This document shows, one piece after another, positions 36,664-48,632 of a DNA stretch of 64,000 nucleotides. The position numbers and the translations under genes were made by a program. Source of the DNA: Parietaria judaica (taxonomy: Eukaryota > Streptophyta > Magnoliopsida > Rosales > Urticaceae); assembly GCA_954871525.1 (NCBI GenBank), contig OX940869.1, positions 14,377,001 to 14,441,000 on the forward strand, in the 5' to 3' direction. The notes beneath the pieces were generated by a model that made no database searches, was not told the origin of the DNA, and was given only the letters and a program-made list of their open reading frames with translations. Position 1 is the stretch's first letter, and each line of letters opens with the position of its first letter.

Positions 36664-37890
36664 ATGATGATGATGATGATGATGAGAACGATGATGCGGA
36701 GGACCCGAACTACGTTCAAGGCGAGGAGGAGGAAGTCGAAGAAGTTGAGGAAGTTCTACCAGCACCGTGAGCTGGACGTGGACGTGGACGTGGTGAACAA
36801 CGCTTAGTTCCGGGTGTGGGTGGTCTTCCCCCCATCCGCCGACGAGGAAGCAAAATAAATTAACGGGAGCGGTTTGGCAGAACGACTTCAGAACCGAGTA
36901 CAGATACAACTACGACACCGACTTGGAAGATAGGTTCAGAATTTGCCAACACTGCGGGATGGAATTTCCGGCCCATCCGAAGAACCACGGCACCAGCCGC
37001 CTAGAACAACACGCCACGAGATGCAAAATGAAAAAAAGGGCGGAGGAGGTAAGTCGCTTACCCGATGATGTATATAGAATGATTATTGCTCAGTGGACTA
37101 TACGCGATGGTTTGCCTATATCGGCGCCCGAGGGAGAAGGTTTTAACGAAATGATAATGAAGGTGGCGCCGATAAACTATAGGGAAATCTCGCATTATAT
37201 AAACCACAAGACCATAATCAAATTTTATAACGAGCAAAGGGCCGCTTTACACGAAATGTTCCAACAATCTTCTTACTTGTCGGATTGTTGGAAAGGCCAT
37301 GCTAATGATGATTATATTACGGTCGTAGCTCATTTTATTAACGATAATTGGCATATGGAAAAGCGTATCATAGGTTTTAAGCCGATGAGGGTTAGGCACA
37401 CAGCAGTAAACCTAGCCGAGGCTATACTAGAAGTTTTGTCGGATTGGAACCTTTCGGATAGAGTAGTTTCCATTAAATTAGATAACGCTAGTGCCCACGC
37501 CAATGCCGTAGAAATAATGAAGGAAAGTTTTAACAATTTTAGGGAGGATTGTTTTCATCAAAGGTGTACATGTCATATTATAAACTTGATAGCTCAATCT
37601 GGTATTGGCGTTATTTCCGAAAGTATCGCCAAAATTAGGAACACGATTTTATATATACGATCATCTACTATGCGTACAGTTTCTTGGGAAGATTATTGCA
37701 GGGCTCATAGTTACTAGGTCAGAGCGTTTCAACCGGATATGCCGATCCGTGGAACTCGACTTACATGATGTTGGATGTTGTCATACCATACCGGGACCTT
37801 CTTACAAACTGGGTCAACGGCCCGGAGCACGACAGATACGTGCCAGTTATTCTGGTAAAAGAGAACTTATTCCGGTAAAAAAAAAATAGC
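36664..37890 (+). pseudogene. hAT transposase, 3' part (BED finger and catalytic region, truncated)
   Basis: Continues the reading broken at 27463: an Asp/Glu-rich stretch (DDDDDDDENDDAEDP), a frame change near 36770, then the BED zinc finger (WQNDF; CQHCGMEFPAHPKNHGTSRL; HATRC) from about 36870. The main frame runs to 37717 and shows hAT catalytic-core features (YITVVAHFINDNWHMEKRIIG, VSIKLDNASAHAN, RCTCHIINLIAQ). After a shift it continues with FNRICRS and WNSTYMMLDVVIPYRDLL and then stops. The C-terminal hATC dimerisation domain is absent, so the 3' end is deleted. Not functional. Confidence 0.85.
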
Positions 37891-38316
37891 CAAGGAATAT
37901 GCCAGATACATTTCAATAAGTTAAGGATTTTATGATGCAAATATCCCCGGTATTCATGTCAAATAGTGAGAAAATGAAACTGACATGACAGATACGTGGG
38001 CTTGTGTTTCGTACTTATGAGATATTGATATCCAACACTAATCTTCTGTGTTATCTGAGCCCGGCCAATCAGGAGCGGCCACGTGGACAGCGAAAATCTG
38101 GAGGCAGAATCTAGTAGGACCCAACACATGAGGTGGATGCCGCGTTTCATACGTGGACGTGGTTGAAATCATGCTTTTATGGGCCCAATTTGCCACGTGG
38201 CTGAATTAGCAACACTGATTAAGCATCATGGGGATTTGGACTCGAGCAAATCATCAATAATTCCCAATTTGGTATCGGGACGATTTACCTTAATAAAAAT
38301 CGGTACTTAAAAAGTA
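37891..38316. other. Intergenic stretch
   Basis: No gene seen. It contains several CACGTGG/ACGTGG words (38080-38200), probably from a decayed repeat. Confidence 0.45.
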
Positions 38317-39249
38317 AGGTTAATTGCGGTAAAAAGACTCAACTTTTAGTCAAATACTCTGTTGTATATACAATTTTCGTAAATGGCGGTAAAAGTACCG
38401 AAACTCGGCATTTGGGAATTGACCGAGAAAATTTATCCGTGTGACTATTAGCCTTTGCCACGTAATTATTATTATTTTAAATAATTTAAAAATTATTATT
38501 TTTTTAAAAACTTTTTAATTTTTTAAGAAATTAAATTATTTTCTCAATAATAACCAATAATGAATATTTAAAGTTGGTCAAACGAAATAAATAAAGAAAA
38601 AAAATCACCGTTCACAGTTCACTCAAGCTCCGCCTTCGATCCGGTTCACGGGTGGAAAAAATCGCTTAATATGTTTAACAATAATAATCATATTATTATT
38701 TAATGACAATCTTTAAAAAAATATATAAATAAAAAATATTAAACAATTATTATTATTATATAATGCAAATGCAAGAAAAAAAATATCATGCAAACAAATA
38801 AAAACAATTTTTCGTTAAATATAAATATAACTACTATTTTTTTTTTAATAAGTGGTGTATATTTAATTATGTCTTGACTTTTTAAATAATATGTATGTTT
38901 TAATTGGTTATTATTATTAAACATATTAAACCATTTTATTCGACGCGTGAACCGGATCGGAAACAGAGTTCAAGTGAACCGTGAACGGTAATTTTTATTT
39001 CGTTCTACCCACTTTTTTAAAAATAAATAATTATAACCAATAATGAATTTTTAAATTTAAATATTCATTATTTGTTATTATTGGGAAAAAAATTTAAAAA
39101 TAAAAATTATATAAAAAAATAAAAATTATTTAAAATAATAATAATTACGTGGCATGCCATGTGGCGGCCAAGTGCCATGTGGCATGCCACGTGGCAAAGG
39201 CAAATAGCTACATGGACAAATTTTCTCGGTCAACTCCCAAATGCCGAGT
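38317..39249. mobile_element. Foldback (Mutator-like) element, copy 3, right end lost
   Basis: The left arm starts AGGTTAATTGCGGTAAAA. The right arm (39145-39249, CCACGTGGCAAAGGC to ATGCCGAGTT) is its inverse but breaks off at the gypsy LTR. An inner palindrome pairs GTTCACAGTTCACTCAAGC/GATCCGGTTCACG (38610-38655) with CGTGAACCGGATC/TTCAAGTGAACCGTGAAC (38945-38988). The outer terminus is missing, so no target duplication can be tested. Confidence 0.65.
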
Positions 39250-40179
39250 TTAGGAACTTTGTGGATCTTGACCTCCGCGGTGTCAATACTTTCGACAATA
39301 ACAAAAAGATGGAAATGAAACAAACAAAACACCAGAGGTTTTTTAGAGAGGTTCGTCCCAATGCGGTAGTTGACTACGTCTTCTGTAAGTTTATTGATTT
39401 TTGAGATCAACCAGAACAACAAGACGATTCCGAGATGATAAGAAGAAAAGATTAAAACACTCTGAAAAATACAAATCTCACACTCTTTTTCTCTCAAAGT
39501 GAATGCGTGCGTGCGTGTGATAGGGTTGTCTTCTTGCTTTTATAGGCCTTCAATTTCTGCCCGTTGGTAGTGGACGTTAGTAGTGGCTTCGAGTTCAGAA
39601 TTTGACTTGCTGTCGAGCTGACACGTGGGCCACTCTCTAAGAGGATTGCGAAGTGGTGGACTTTGACTTGACATCGTGGGAGTTTGAATCTTGGTCGTGG
39701 TGATTTTTCTGGTCGGGCTCTGGAGGTTTGAATTGAGGCTGTTGACTTAGTCTGCCCGGGCTTTACTATTTAATGTGCTTCTGCTCGGATCCCTTTATGG
39801 CAGTTTCTGATCGGGACGAGCTTCTCAGCTTTGGGATAGCATGCCTAGTCGGGCCTGGGCTTTAGCCAAGTGTATTGGGATTTTGCTACGGCATGATATG
39901 GTCTCTATGCTTTGCTCGGGTCCTTTATCTCCTGGGCTCTCTACTCGTGTCCATTTGGAGCACTTTCTGCTCGGGACGAGCCTTCGCATATTGGTTTTTT
40001 TTATTCTGATCGGGCTTTAACACTGTTAAGTGTTTTTTGGGCTTTTGGGACATGTATCTCACAAGCCCATTCGTGTGAATACTCAATTATATTCACAACT
40101 TTGGTTTTAATTTACATAAGCCGTAAATTTAATTGATGACCTTACTATTCCGACTACGGAACAAATTTGCACATCAACA
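39250..40179 (-). mobile_element. 3' LTR of the gypsy element, truncated
   Basis: Matches 54641-55551 throughout (for example GTGGACGTTAGTAGTG and CTTTATGGCAGTTTCTG). It ends ACATCAACA like the other LTR but starts abruptly at AGGAACTTTGTGG, abutting a broken foldback arm. Minus-strand TATAAAAG at 39537-39544. Confidence 0.88.
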
Positions 40180-40184
40180 GATAG

Positions 40185-40193
40185 CCCCCTACT
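40185..40193 (-). other. Polypurine tract of the gypsy element
   Basis: Minus-strand TAGTAGGGGGCTATC directly precedes the 3' LTR start TGTTGATG. It confirms minus orientation. Confidence 0.65.
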
Positions 40194-40605
40194 ATAAAAA
40201 ATACAAAGTATTATATATAGTATTAAAGGTTATATAATCATATAAAAATTCGTGACAAAAATTAATTAAATTTACGATTTTAGAAACTTTCGTAACTTTT
40301 GCCGTAAAATCGAATTACTTGAGGGACATCAGAACTGTTTTTATGATAATATCGCACTCTTTGGGGACCGAGCTGGAATTCTTTTGAAATCGAAATGATT
40401 TTGAATTTTTTGGGGGAAGCAGTTACGACACGTGTCGCTTTGCCCGATGTTCGAGGAAAGGAATAACCTTTTCGACTTCTGCTGACTTGGTCAGCTCGTT
40501 ATCGTGCTGACGTGTCCCGACCAGCGATTACATCTCGGCCGTTGGATGAGATGAGGCGCGAGAATCGAGGGAACCCTAGCCTTACGATGCGGGTTGATCT
40601 TCGAG

Positions 40606-40613
40606 TATAAAAG
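40606..40613 (+). promoter_or_regulatory. TATA box for the antisense gene of the gypsy element
   Basis: GAGTATAAAAGCACTC lies 107 bp upstream of the ATG at 40720, on the strand opposite to the element's own transcription. CCAATC follows at about 40639. Confidence 0.55.
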
Positions 40614-40719
40614 CACTCGAGTGTTCTGTTGATGAGGTCCAATCAGTCACCTCGCTGCTCTGCTCGGTACGCCTCTTCGACTTCAGGTAACCGTTCCTTC
40701 TCTCTTTCTTTTTGCAGAT

Positions 40720-42723
40720 ATGACTTCCAAGTCGAACTACCGGGAGTTGAGGGCTCAACGCGCAGCTGCCAAGGCTGTCGCTAAGGGGAAGGAGGCCGGG
40801 CCTCAAGAAGTCGGGAAGGCCTCTAGCCGGGACAAGGAGGTCGAGCCTCAAGGAGCTGAGAAAGCCTCTGGTCGGGGCAAGGAAGTTCCCTAGGAGGGGG
40901 AAATCCGAAAGTCGGCCCCATTTCTGCCCGCTGAGGGATGTGAGGTTGTATTCAAGCCAGAGGTCGCACTAAAGAAAGTCCCATAGGGGACTGCTCTCTC
41001 TGCAGCCGAAGAAGAGGCTGCTCGGGTCGTCGCTGAGCGGGATTTTGTTGTCATATCTGATGAGGAACCCGTGCTGTTGCCGGTTGGGACTCATGAGCCC
41101 ATGGTCTTTTCTTCCTTCACGGCAGTTGAAACCACAAGCTCTCCTGGTCAGGGAAAACGAGCTCGCTCCGCAGAGGAGGAGGCTGCTCGCAAAAAGCCTA
41201 AGGGAGACAAGCCTACCCCAAAGATGGCTAAGCTCTCCTCCGTGGTGGCTCGCTCCAGCAGCACCAAGTCCTCTACCAAGAGACATGGCTCTGGGAAGCA
41301 AGGGGTCACCTACAAGAAGACGGCTGGTCGAAATCGGGTTCCGACCTAGGATTCTTCCGATCAGAAAGTTGAGAACCCTCCTCGCGAGGTTGTGTCTGCC
41401 AAGTAGGGTATTTCGGGTTCTCAATCCGAAATCAGAAGGACTGCTAAGGTAGCCTGGTTTGGAGATAAGGGCCTTCATGAGCATCCCAAGGTAGCGGGGA
41501 ACCTGATGAAGCAGTTGACGGGCAAGGGAATGTCCCCTGTCCATGATGCTGATGTCTCCCACCCTCGAGAGTAGAACGCTTTGGCTTCCTTACAAGCTAA
41601 GGTAAACCAGGTGTCACGATCTTCACCCTTTTGTTCTCCTTTTTTTTAGAAATTATATAATTTCCATTTTCTTCGTTGGTAGCTCGGGGTATATGCCAAT
41701 GATCTGGTCCTCAAATACGAGGGCTCGATCAAAGAGTTGAAGGATAGGCTAACCGTCGCCGAGGGTGAGGGGATGAAGGCCGAGCTGGCTGAGAAGAAGG
41801 AGCATCTCCACCGGGTGAATGCTAAGCACGAGAAGAATTCCGGGGAGCTGACCATGAAGACGAAAGAGATCATCGAGCTGAAGCGCCATATCGGCATCAG
41901 GGACAACAAGATCAAGGCGCTGGAGATCACCGAGCTGGACCTCAGGGAGAAGCTCATCAATGCCTCGGCCCTGGTGTCTAAAGCTCAGGCGAACGAGAAC
42001 AAGGCGATCGGGATGCTTACTGCTTCCGATGCCGCGCTGGGCCGGGCTGAAAATAGTTTGAAGGAACTCCGTGACAAGTTGATTGCGCTGAAGGTGGAGC
42101 ACAATTATGTCATCGAGGCGCTGACCCAGGCCCGGGATGAGGCCTCTGCCGAGAAGGAGGCGACCAGAACTGTTCGGCGCAAGTACCGGAAGCGAGTGTA
42201 GCAGAGGGATGCTGTGATCGCTCACCGTAAAAAGGTCGCCTATGATACCAAGATCTTGAACCAGGTTCAAGGTAACATTCCTATTATCGGTGAGATCCTC
42301 GAGGGCAAGCTCACCGACTTTCCAGGCAAGCTGGACATCCTCACGGAGGACAAGTCTGTTTACGAGGACATCCTGGCCGGGCAGCCGGCACCCGTGGTGG
42401 ATTCTCCAGCTCTCTCCCCCGAGCAAGACTTGACGGAGGGTGCTGATGTTGCATATCAGGAAGTCCTTCTAGTAGACCAGCCGACTAGTGCCCTTTCTTT
42501 AGGGCACCGTGGACCCAAAGCGAGTTCTTCCGTGCCGACCCCCTCCGAGCCGAGATGCGACGATCCCGACCGAGGCATCCCCCGAAGAGAGCTCCCCAAT
42601 TGAGCCGACCCTAACTGAGCCAACCCTGACCGAGCATGAGCCGAACCTGACTGAGCCAGCCCTGACCGAGTACGAGCCGACCGAGCCAATCCCGCAAGAA
42701 GGGACCTCTACCGATGTCTCTTA
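40720..42723 (+). pseudogene. Antisense gene of the gypsy element, six TAG stops
   Basis: Two exons join in phase 0: 40720-41601 and 41683 onward, with an 81-bp intron (AAG|GTAAAC ... TTGGTAG). The frame is open to about 42603 apart from TAG codons at 40891, 40984, 41347, 41404, 41572 and 42199. Each would be Gln as CAG. Near 42520-42600 a shift is needed to reach the Glu/Pro/Thr repeat ending (PTLTEPTLTEHEPNLTE) and the stop at 42721. Exon 1 is Lys/Ser/Ala-rich and exon 2 is a long coiled coil (YEGSIKELKDRL, LDLREKLINASALVSKAQ). It lacks the N-terminal domain seen in the other element's antisense gene. Function unknown. Confidence 0.7.
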
Positions 42724-42898
42724 GAGAAAGCGACCATCTCTGACCTTTTTGCTCTTTGTTATTTTTTTTTATTTATTATTGAATAAGTTTTGAACAATAT
42801 TTCCGCCTGTGGTTAGGGCTTTTGTTTCGGGCAGGTCGTGGGACCTGAACCCTTTTTTGTAATTTTCTTTATTTCTTTTGCAAATACTCTTGCCACGT
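42724..42898 (+). other. 3' flank of the antisense gene
   Basis: T-rich sequence after the stop, consistent with a 3' UTR. It ends at the junction with copia sequence (about 42899). Confidence 0.45.
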
Positions 42899-43310
42899 AT
42901 AGTCTCTCGTTCTCCGAAGATACTTGAGAATGTTTTTCACTGCAGTCCAGTGAGCCATATCGGGGTTGGATTGGTATCTGTTAACAATTCCCACAGCGTA
43001 ACAGATGTCTGGCCTAGTACACTGCATAGCGTACATCAGACTTCCCACTGCTAAAGCATAGGGTATTCACCTCATTTCGTCTTGCTATTCCGGAGAATTA
43101 GGGCACTGTTTCCTGTTAAGGAACACTCCATGTCTGGTTGGTAAATTACCTCCCTTGGAGTTTGCCATTGCAAAACGATCAAGCACCTTATCAATGTAGG
43201 CCGTTTGCGATAAGGCTAGAAGCCTGTTGTTGTGATCCCTAAAGATACGGATCCCAAGAACATGGCCGGTATTCTGCCACTCCATAATTCAAGGGGAGTT
43301 TTTGAAACAG
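42899..43310 (-). pseudogene. Copia reverse transcriptase, C-terminal fragment
   Basis: The minus frame starts EWQNTGHVLGIRIFRD and continues DKVLDRFAMANSKGG. After a stop it goes on with YALAVGSLMYAMQCTRPDIC, VNRYQSNPDMAHWTAVK and LKYLRRTRDY, the well-known C-terminal end of copia RT. It is joined directly to the integrase end at about 43310, so the catalytic YVDD part is deleted. It stops at the 42899 junction. Confidence 0.85.
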
Positions 43311-43314
43311 ATTT

Positions 43315-44640
43315 TTATGGCACAACATTTAAAATGTTGGTTGCCGTCAACATAGCATATCCCCAGAATGAGTTGGGTAGAGATGAATAGCTCAACATGG
43401 ACCTTACCATTTCTAGTAGGGTCCTGCTCCTCCTTTCTGCAACACCATTCTGTTCTGGTGTGCCAGGAGCAGTCAATTGGGATACTATACCTTTTTCAAT
43501 CAAGAGATCACTAAACTCATGATCAAGGTATTCTCCTTCTCGATCTGACCGAAGAGATTTCAATGATAGTCCATGTTGATTTTCACTTTTTGCTAGAAAT
43601 TCTCTGAACTTACCCAAGGTTTCATATTTCTTAGTCATTAGGGAAACATAACCATATCTTGAATAGTCATCAATGAAGGTGACAAAATATTCAATTCGTC
43701 CTCTCGCCTGTATGTTCATAGGACCACATACATCTGTGTGGACGAGTTCTAATGGTTTAGTGGCTCTTTGACCTTTTACAGAAAAATGTATTTTGGTCAT
43801 TTTAGCCTCTATACAGGATTCACAAACAGGCAAATAACCGATTGTTAGTTCTTTAAGGGGTCCCTCCTTTACCAGCCTGTTTATCCTGTCTAGATTAATA
43901 TGACCCAATCTTAAATGCCACATATATGTTTGGACATCATTATCAATTTTGGGTTTCTTAATTGACCTTGGCATTTCCAATTTGAACATTTCAGCATTCA
44001 TGCAACTCCCATAATCTGGTCTCAGAATATACAACCCATTTTCTGCTTTGGTAGTACAGATGTATACACCACCTTTCGTGATGACCCAACGGGACCCACG
44101 AAAATTTAAGGTGTACCCTTGTTTGTACAACAGAAAAGCCGATAGTATATTCCTGCAGACATTTGGGTAATAATATACATTATTAACAAATAAGAACTTA
44201 TTCCCAAATGTCAGTCGCAAATTTCCTACAGCTTTTGCTTGTAGAAATTCACTGTTTCCTACTTTTAAAGTTGGTCCTTCATTTATTTCTTCTAATGAAT
44301 CAAGGGACTGAAGAGAATTACATGCATGATCGTTTGCTCCTGAATCCAAGATCCACTTGAAGGATGAGTTGTCAATGAAGCATGATTCCAATGTTGAACA
44401 ATCAGCACTGCTTGTACTCCCATTCTGGAAAGTTTCTTCCTGGTTTCCAATAATTCTCTTCCTCTTGTTCATTGAGTTTGTTGCATTCTGATCTGCCATT
44501 CGGAGTTTCTTCGAAGATCCACTCATGGCCAGTTTTCTTAGGGATTTCGTGACTTTTGCCAGATCGCTTTGGTTTTTAGACTTGAGCGTCAGAGCAGAGA
44601 GTTTCATTTCTTGTTTGTCGAAAGACATTTTAACTGACAT
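43315..44640 (-). pseudogene. Copia protease and integrase
   Basis: 441 residues. The protease active site is WILDSGANDHAC (about 114-125). The pre-integrase zinc-binding segment follows (WHLRLGHINLDRI; CESCIEAK). The integrase core starts at about 284 with HTDVCGP, then FVTFIDDYSRYGY, LRSDREGEYLD, and GTPEQNGVAERRSRTLLE with the final acidic residue. It ends NILNVVP at a stop, after which KSVSKTPLELW can be read before the RT fragment. The upstream gag is lost. No intact polyprotein remains. Confidence 0.9.
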
Positions 44641-44789
44641 TGAAAAAGAAACTTATTAAACTTTATTATAAGTATAATGTTTTTGAAAAATATTTGTTCG
44701 AAATAGTTACATGATGCAAACATGTTCTGGGAAAAACGTTAAATAAACCCTTTAACTATTTCGTGATAATTTAACCGACTGTACACCTC

Positions 44790-45190
44790 GTTGCCGTCCT
44801 TAGTGGCATGGTCACTCCAGGGTGACTCGCAGTATCAACCGTGTAGTTTGGTTAAACTGTTTTAGTCATAAACTTAATTAATATTCATAACAAGAACCAC
44901 CAATGTTCCCTATGATTATTAACTATCACCATAGACGGTCGGGAAACACCAACTTCCGTGCTAGCTTAACCCATTATTTTCGGTTCTCGGGATCCTCTTG
45001 GAAACGTTGTCCTTAGGGAATGGTCACACTAGGGTGACTCGTTGTCCATTTCCAAGATTCATCCGTCCCCATATTCTTTTGGAACTATCACGGTGTCAAA
45101 CCTTCCACAAGCACACCTTCCTTGGGGAATGGACACACTAGGGTGACTCGAGGCGGTGTGGTCACCAGACCTTGTGACAGTAATAATGGA
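44790..45190 (-). repeat. Degenerate repeats in the copia leader
   Basis: The phrase GGCATGGTCACTCCAGGGTG at about 44803 recurs as GGAATGGTCACACTAGGGTG at 45017 and GGAATGGACACACTAGGGTG at 45126, each followed by ACTCG. Spacing is about 214 and 109 bp, suggesting a decayed array of about 108-bp units. Confidence 0.6.
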
Positions 45191-45274
45191 GACCTTTGTT
45201 TTATTCTATACTTGCCATTGTTTTTAGAAAAATAACGTTTTTAATTTCTAAGTTATAAAAACTTATTTATAAAC

Positions 45275-46612
45275 CAAGGAATCAAAAATCGCGATTTTCG
45301 AATGATTTTCGAGCGATTATCGCTGAAATTGGGCATCTCGGTAACTTATCTCCTCTTATCGTTGTCGTTTTATACTTATCGCGATTTTTCGATTCGAAAA
45401 GCAAGTCACTTATCGAGCAAAGTTTTCAAGTGTATTTTTTCGAAAAGCTTGTTACTTTTCGGTCAAAAACGATAAGTCAACCCCAGTTTAGTTTTTTCTT
45501 TTTCACGGCAAAAGTTCCAATTTCTTTTAATTTTGAAATTTAAAGGTATTTTTAGGGTTTTTTTTAGTGGATCTTGAGTGTTTTGAAGTTTAAATGTTGT
45601 ATATGTATGAATCATGTCAAATTTTCACAATTTTATTCTATATTTCATATAGTTACGTAGAAAGCTATTAGGTTGAATGAAAGTTCAAGTTTGAGTTTCA
45701 TGATACTTTGATTGTACATTTTAGGTTTTGAATCAAATGTTATAGTTGAATTTGATTTTTTTTAGGTTTATTAAGGAATATGGATGAATTATAATAGTTT
45801 TTGTGTTTTTTTTTTTTTTTTTTGCAGATTTGGGGTGATTTTAGTGTTTGTTAGAATTGTTTATATAATTGCGGTAAAAGTATTTATTTTTTGAAAATTG
45901 TTGAACTTGAGCTATATTTTTAATATTTTTGATGTAATTTCATTGTTTAACAATGTATATAATTAGGAAACTGTGAGTTTGACATAATTTTTTTTTTGCA
46001 ATTTGACGTTTTCCCGAATTATCCAATTATTGCGGCAAAAGTATATATGTTTCAGAAATCGGTTAATTGAGCTAGTTAATCGACTTTTTTGGTGTAATTT
46101 TATTTTACTATTTTGAATATAATTCATAAATTGTGTGGTTGACATAATTTGTTTTGTAATTTGACGTTTTCCAACTATTAAGGTAAAAGTACATATTTTT
46201 AGGAAATTAGTTAAATTGAGCTAGTTCTTCAATTTTTTTATACAACTTCAAGTGGGAAGATTTTATATAATTAACAATTGGTGATTTTAAAATATTTTAT
46301 TTGAGTAAAATATGACTTTGGCTCTTTCCAAAATTTATCAAATAAGCATATTTTATCTAATAGTAAATAACTAAAGGGAGCATTTTGACTAACAAGTTAC
46401 AACTTATAATTTGTAAATAATAATTGTTATTATAATTTATTTTTTTATAGGTTTTCCATCGATAACCGATTAATCCATCAATAAGTTTGATAAGTTTCGA
46501 TAACGGCAAACGATAATTTTTATAAGTTTTCCATCGATAAATCCATCGGTAAACGATTACTTCGTCGATAACGGCAAACGATTTTTCAGAAAAAACGGCA
46601 TTCAAATCCTTG
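45275..46612 (+). mobile_element. Non-autonomous hAT element, copy B
   Basis: Starts CAAGGAATCAAAAATCGCG and ends CAAATCCTTG. TTATAAAC (45267-45274) and ATATAAAC (46613-46620) flank it, a target duplication with one mismatch. Internal sequence and subterminal ATAACGGCAAACGAT repeats match copy A, but the middle is about 280 bp longer. It lies in the copia leader and so inserted after the copia. Confidence 0.87.
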
Positions 46613-46620
46613 ATATAAAC

Positions 46621-47815
46621 TATCTATTAATGACACATTGAAAGTTTATAGTTTGGCTTTAATCATTACGGCATGTAATTTTAAATAAGCCTAAGATATA
46701 TGTTTATTATTTCGTCGGTAGTGATAGATCAATCCGTACGCTCTCCAGGTTGATGAGAGGGGTCCTAACCGGTCACCCAGAAGAGGATGGTGAACCGGCC
46801 CCACTTTTGATTCCCTCTTCCTTAGGAAAGATTGTACGGTTGGAATTTTTCCAACTAATAATAAACACTTTTACATTTACTCTTTATTATTTATATCTAT
46901 CTCATATTGACATATTAATAATGATCTAAACATAGACACTATGTCTAAGGGTTATAAAAATAGGTTATAACAAATTATATCTATGATGAATAATTATAAT
47001 TATAATTTTATGTTAATGATACTTATTCTCTAAGAATTATCATTAATCATTTCTTTGCCCATTAATTATTATTTATGAAATATTAAAATAAGACAATGAT
47101 ATTATTCTCTAAGAATTATCATCCATATTTTAATTTTTAAATAAGACAATGTTATTTAATCATTAAATAACATCCATATTGAATTTTATGAATTATTAAA
47201 ATAAGACAACGTTATTTATCCAGAAATAACATCCATATTTTAATTTAATTAATTAATCAAACATAATTAATTTTAATTCATAAATTTTATTTCAATAAAA
47301 AATAATTAATAATCCGATTAAAAAATTACACGTGGGCTATCCAGGTTAAAACCCGGGCCCACGTGCACTCAGATCCATGCACGTGCCCAGCCCTTGAGAA
47401 TTGGGCTAGGCCGAGCATTCGGGCAGGGCCACAAGGCCCGATTCGCTGCCAGGCAGCGCCCCAGCTCACTCGAGGAAGGGGTTTGGGCCAGGCACAGACG
47501 CGGCCCACGGGTCGCTGCCAGCAGCCCCAGCGCGCCCCCTGCGGGTTAGGCGTAAGGCCTACGGGTTGGGAAACCAGCCCGGCCTCCGACTGGGTTCGCT
47601 GCGTGCGAACCCTAGCCCACGGGTTGGGATGTTTTGGCAGCCCGACCCATTACTCGGTTCGAGTTTTCGGGTCGGGCAATTATCTTATTTTAAATTAATA
47701 TTTAAAATATCTAAAAATTCAAAATTTCAATTTTAAATAATTAATTTTATACATCAAATAATTCGTTCTTTAAACCGTTAAATTAAATTACGTAATTATT
47801 TATCCTTGAACCATG
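46621..47815 (-). other. Copia internal region without coding sequence
   Basis: AT-rich repeats such as ATAAGACAATG/ATTCTCTAAGAATTATCAT (47030-47240) are followed by a GC-rich stretch (47330-47670). No domain is recognised. The gag gene expected here is absent or decayed beyond recognition. Confidence 0.5.
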
Positions 47816-47828
47816 GCTCTGATACCAA
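47816..47828 (-). other. Copia primer-binding site
   Basis: Minus-strand TGGTATCAGAGCC, one base after the LTR, is the classic site complementary to initiator-Met tRNA in plant copia elements. Confidence 0.85.
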
Positions 47829-47829
47829 T

Positions 47830-48581
47830 TGTTGGGAATAATCCCTGTTAATTATCACGATTTGAGCTATCGGACCGTCCGGGTAATATTTAAAAAATTA
47901 TTTTAAGCGGAAAAACATATTATCCGACCAACGATCCGAACATCGGATAATAACCATATTACAAGACCCGATAAATATTATGTAATTTAATATCCATAAA
48001 TCATTATTAAAAATCTAGTCATTTATATGAAATAAATAGAAAGCAGTAAATGGTCGCATTTATTAGCTCAATGCATAAGGCCGTACCTCTATTGTCGACT
48101 TCCGGTTGCGCGTTCTGAATCGAGCAGGGCTCCGCCGGTGCTGAGGGAAACTCCCGTGATCTTCCGGGATATTCTCCTGGATTTCTCGTACCGAAACGTG
48201 GACTTCGCCGGCAGGACTCCGTCGCAAAATTTAAACTGGTGGTTCTTTTTAAGCTTCCGGAGAACTAAGTCTCTTAAGCCGAACCAGAGGAAAAATCGAG
48301 ACCCTGAAGGAGATGGAGAGTTCGAATTTTTGTCTGGGGAAAGGTGTGAAAAATGGGTAGAATGAGCTCCCTATTTATAGGCTTAGACTGCAACCGAATT
48401 AGAGAAATTCTCTCCCATAATTTTGAATTCCATTAATTAAATATAATTAATTATTTCAATCCAATGGTCTAGATTTAATCTTATCTAAATCCAAGGGATA
48501 TAATTAATTAGGGATTTAATTAAATAAGAAAGACTTTGATAAAATTAAAAATCCAATCTTATCTTCTTATCCATGAAATTC

Positions 48582-48632
<51 letters not shown>

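Noticed and set aside
41749..42426. 225-codon minus-strand frame opposite the antisense gene
   Set aside because: It mirrors the coiled-coil exon on the + strand, and its product has no domain. The + frame has a promoter, an intron and consistent composition.
47363..47698. 111-codon frame in a GC-rich block
   Set aside because: It lies in the copia leader, has no domain and no start context; the GC-rich composition explains it.
47816..47828. Possible tRNA remnant
   Set aside because: It is only the 13-base primer-binding site next to the copia LTR. No cloverleaf can be formed, and no tRNA or rRNA gene was recognised anywhere in the window.
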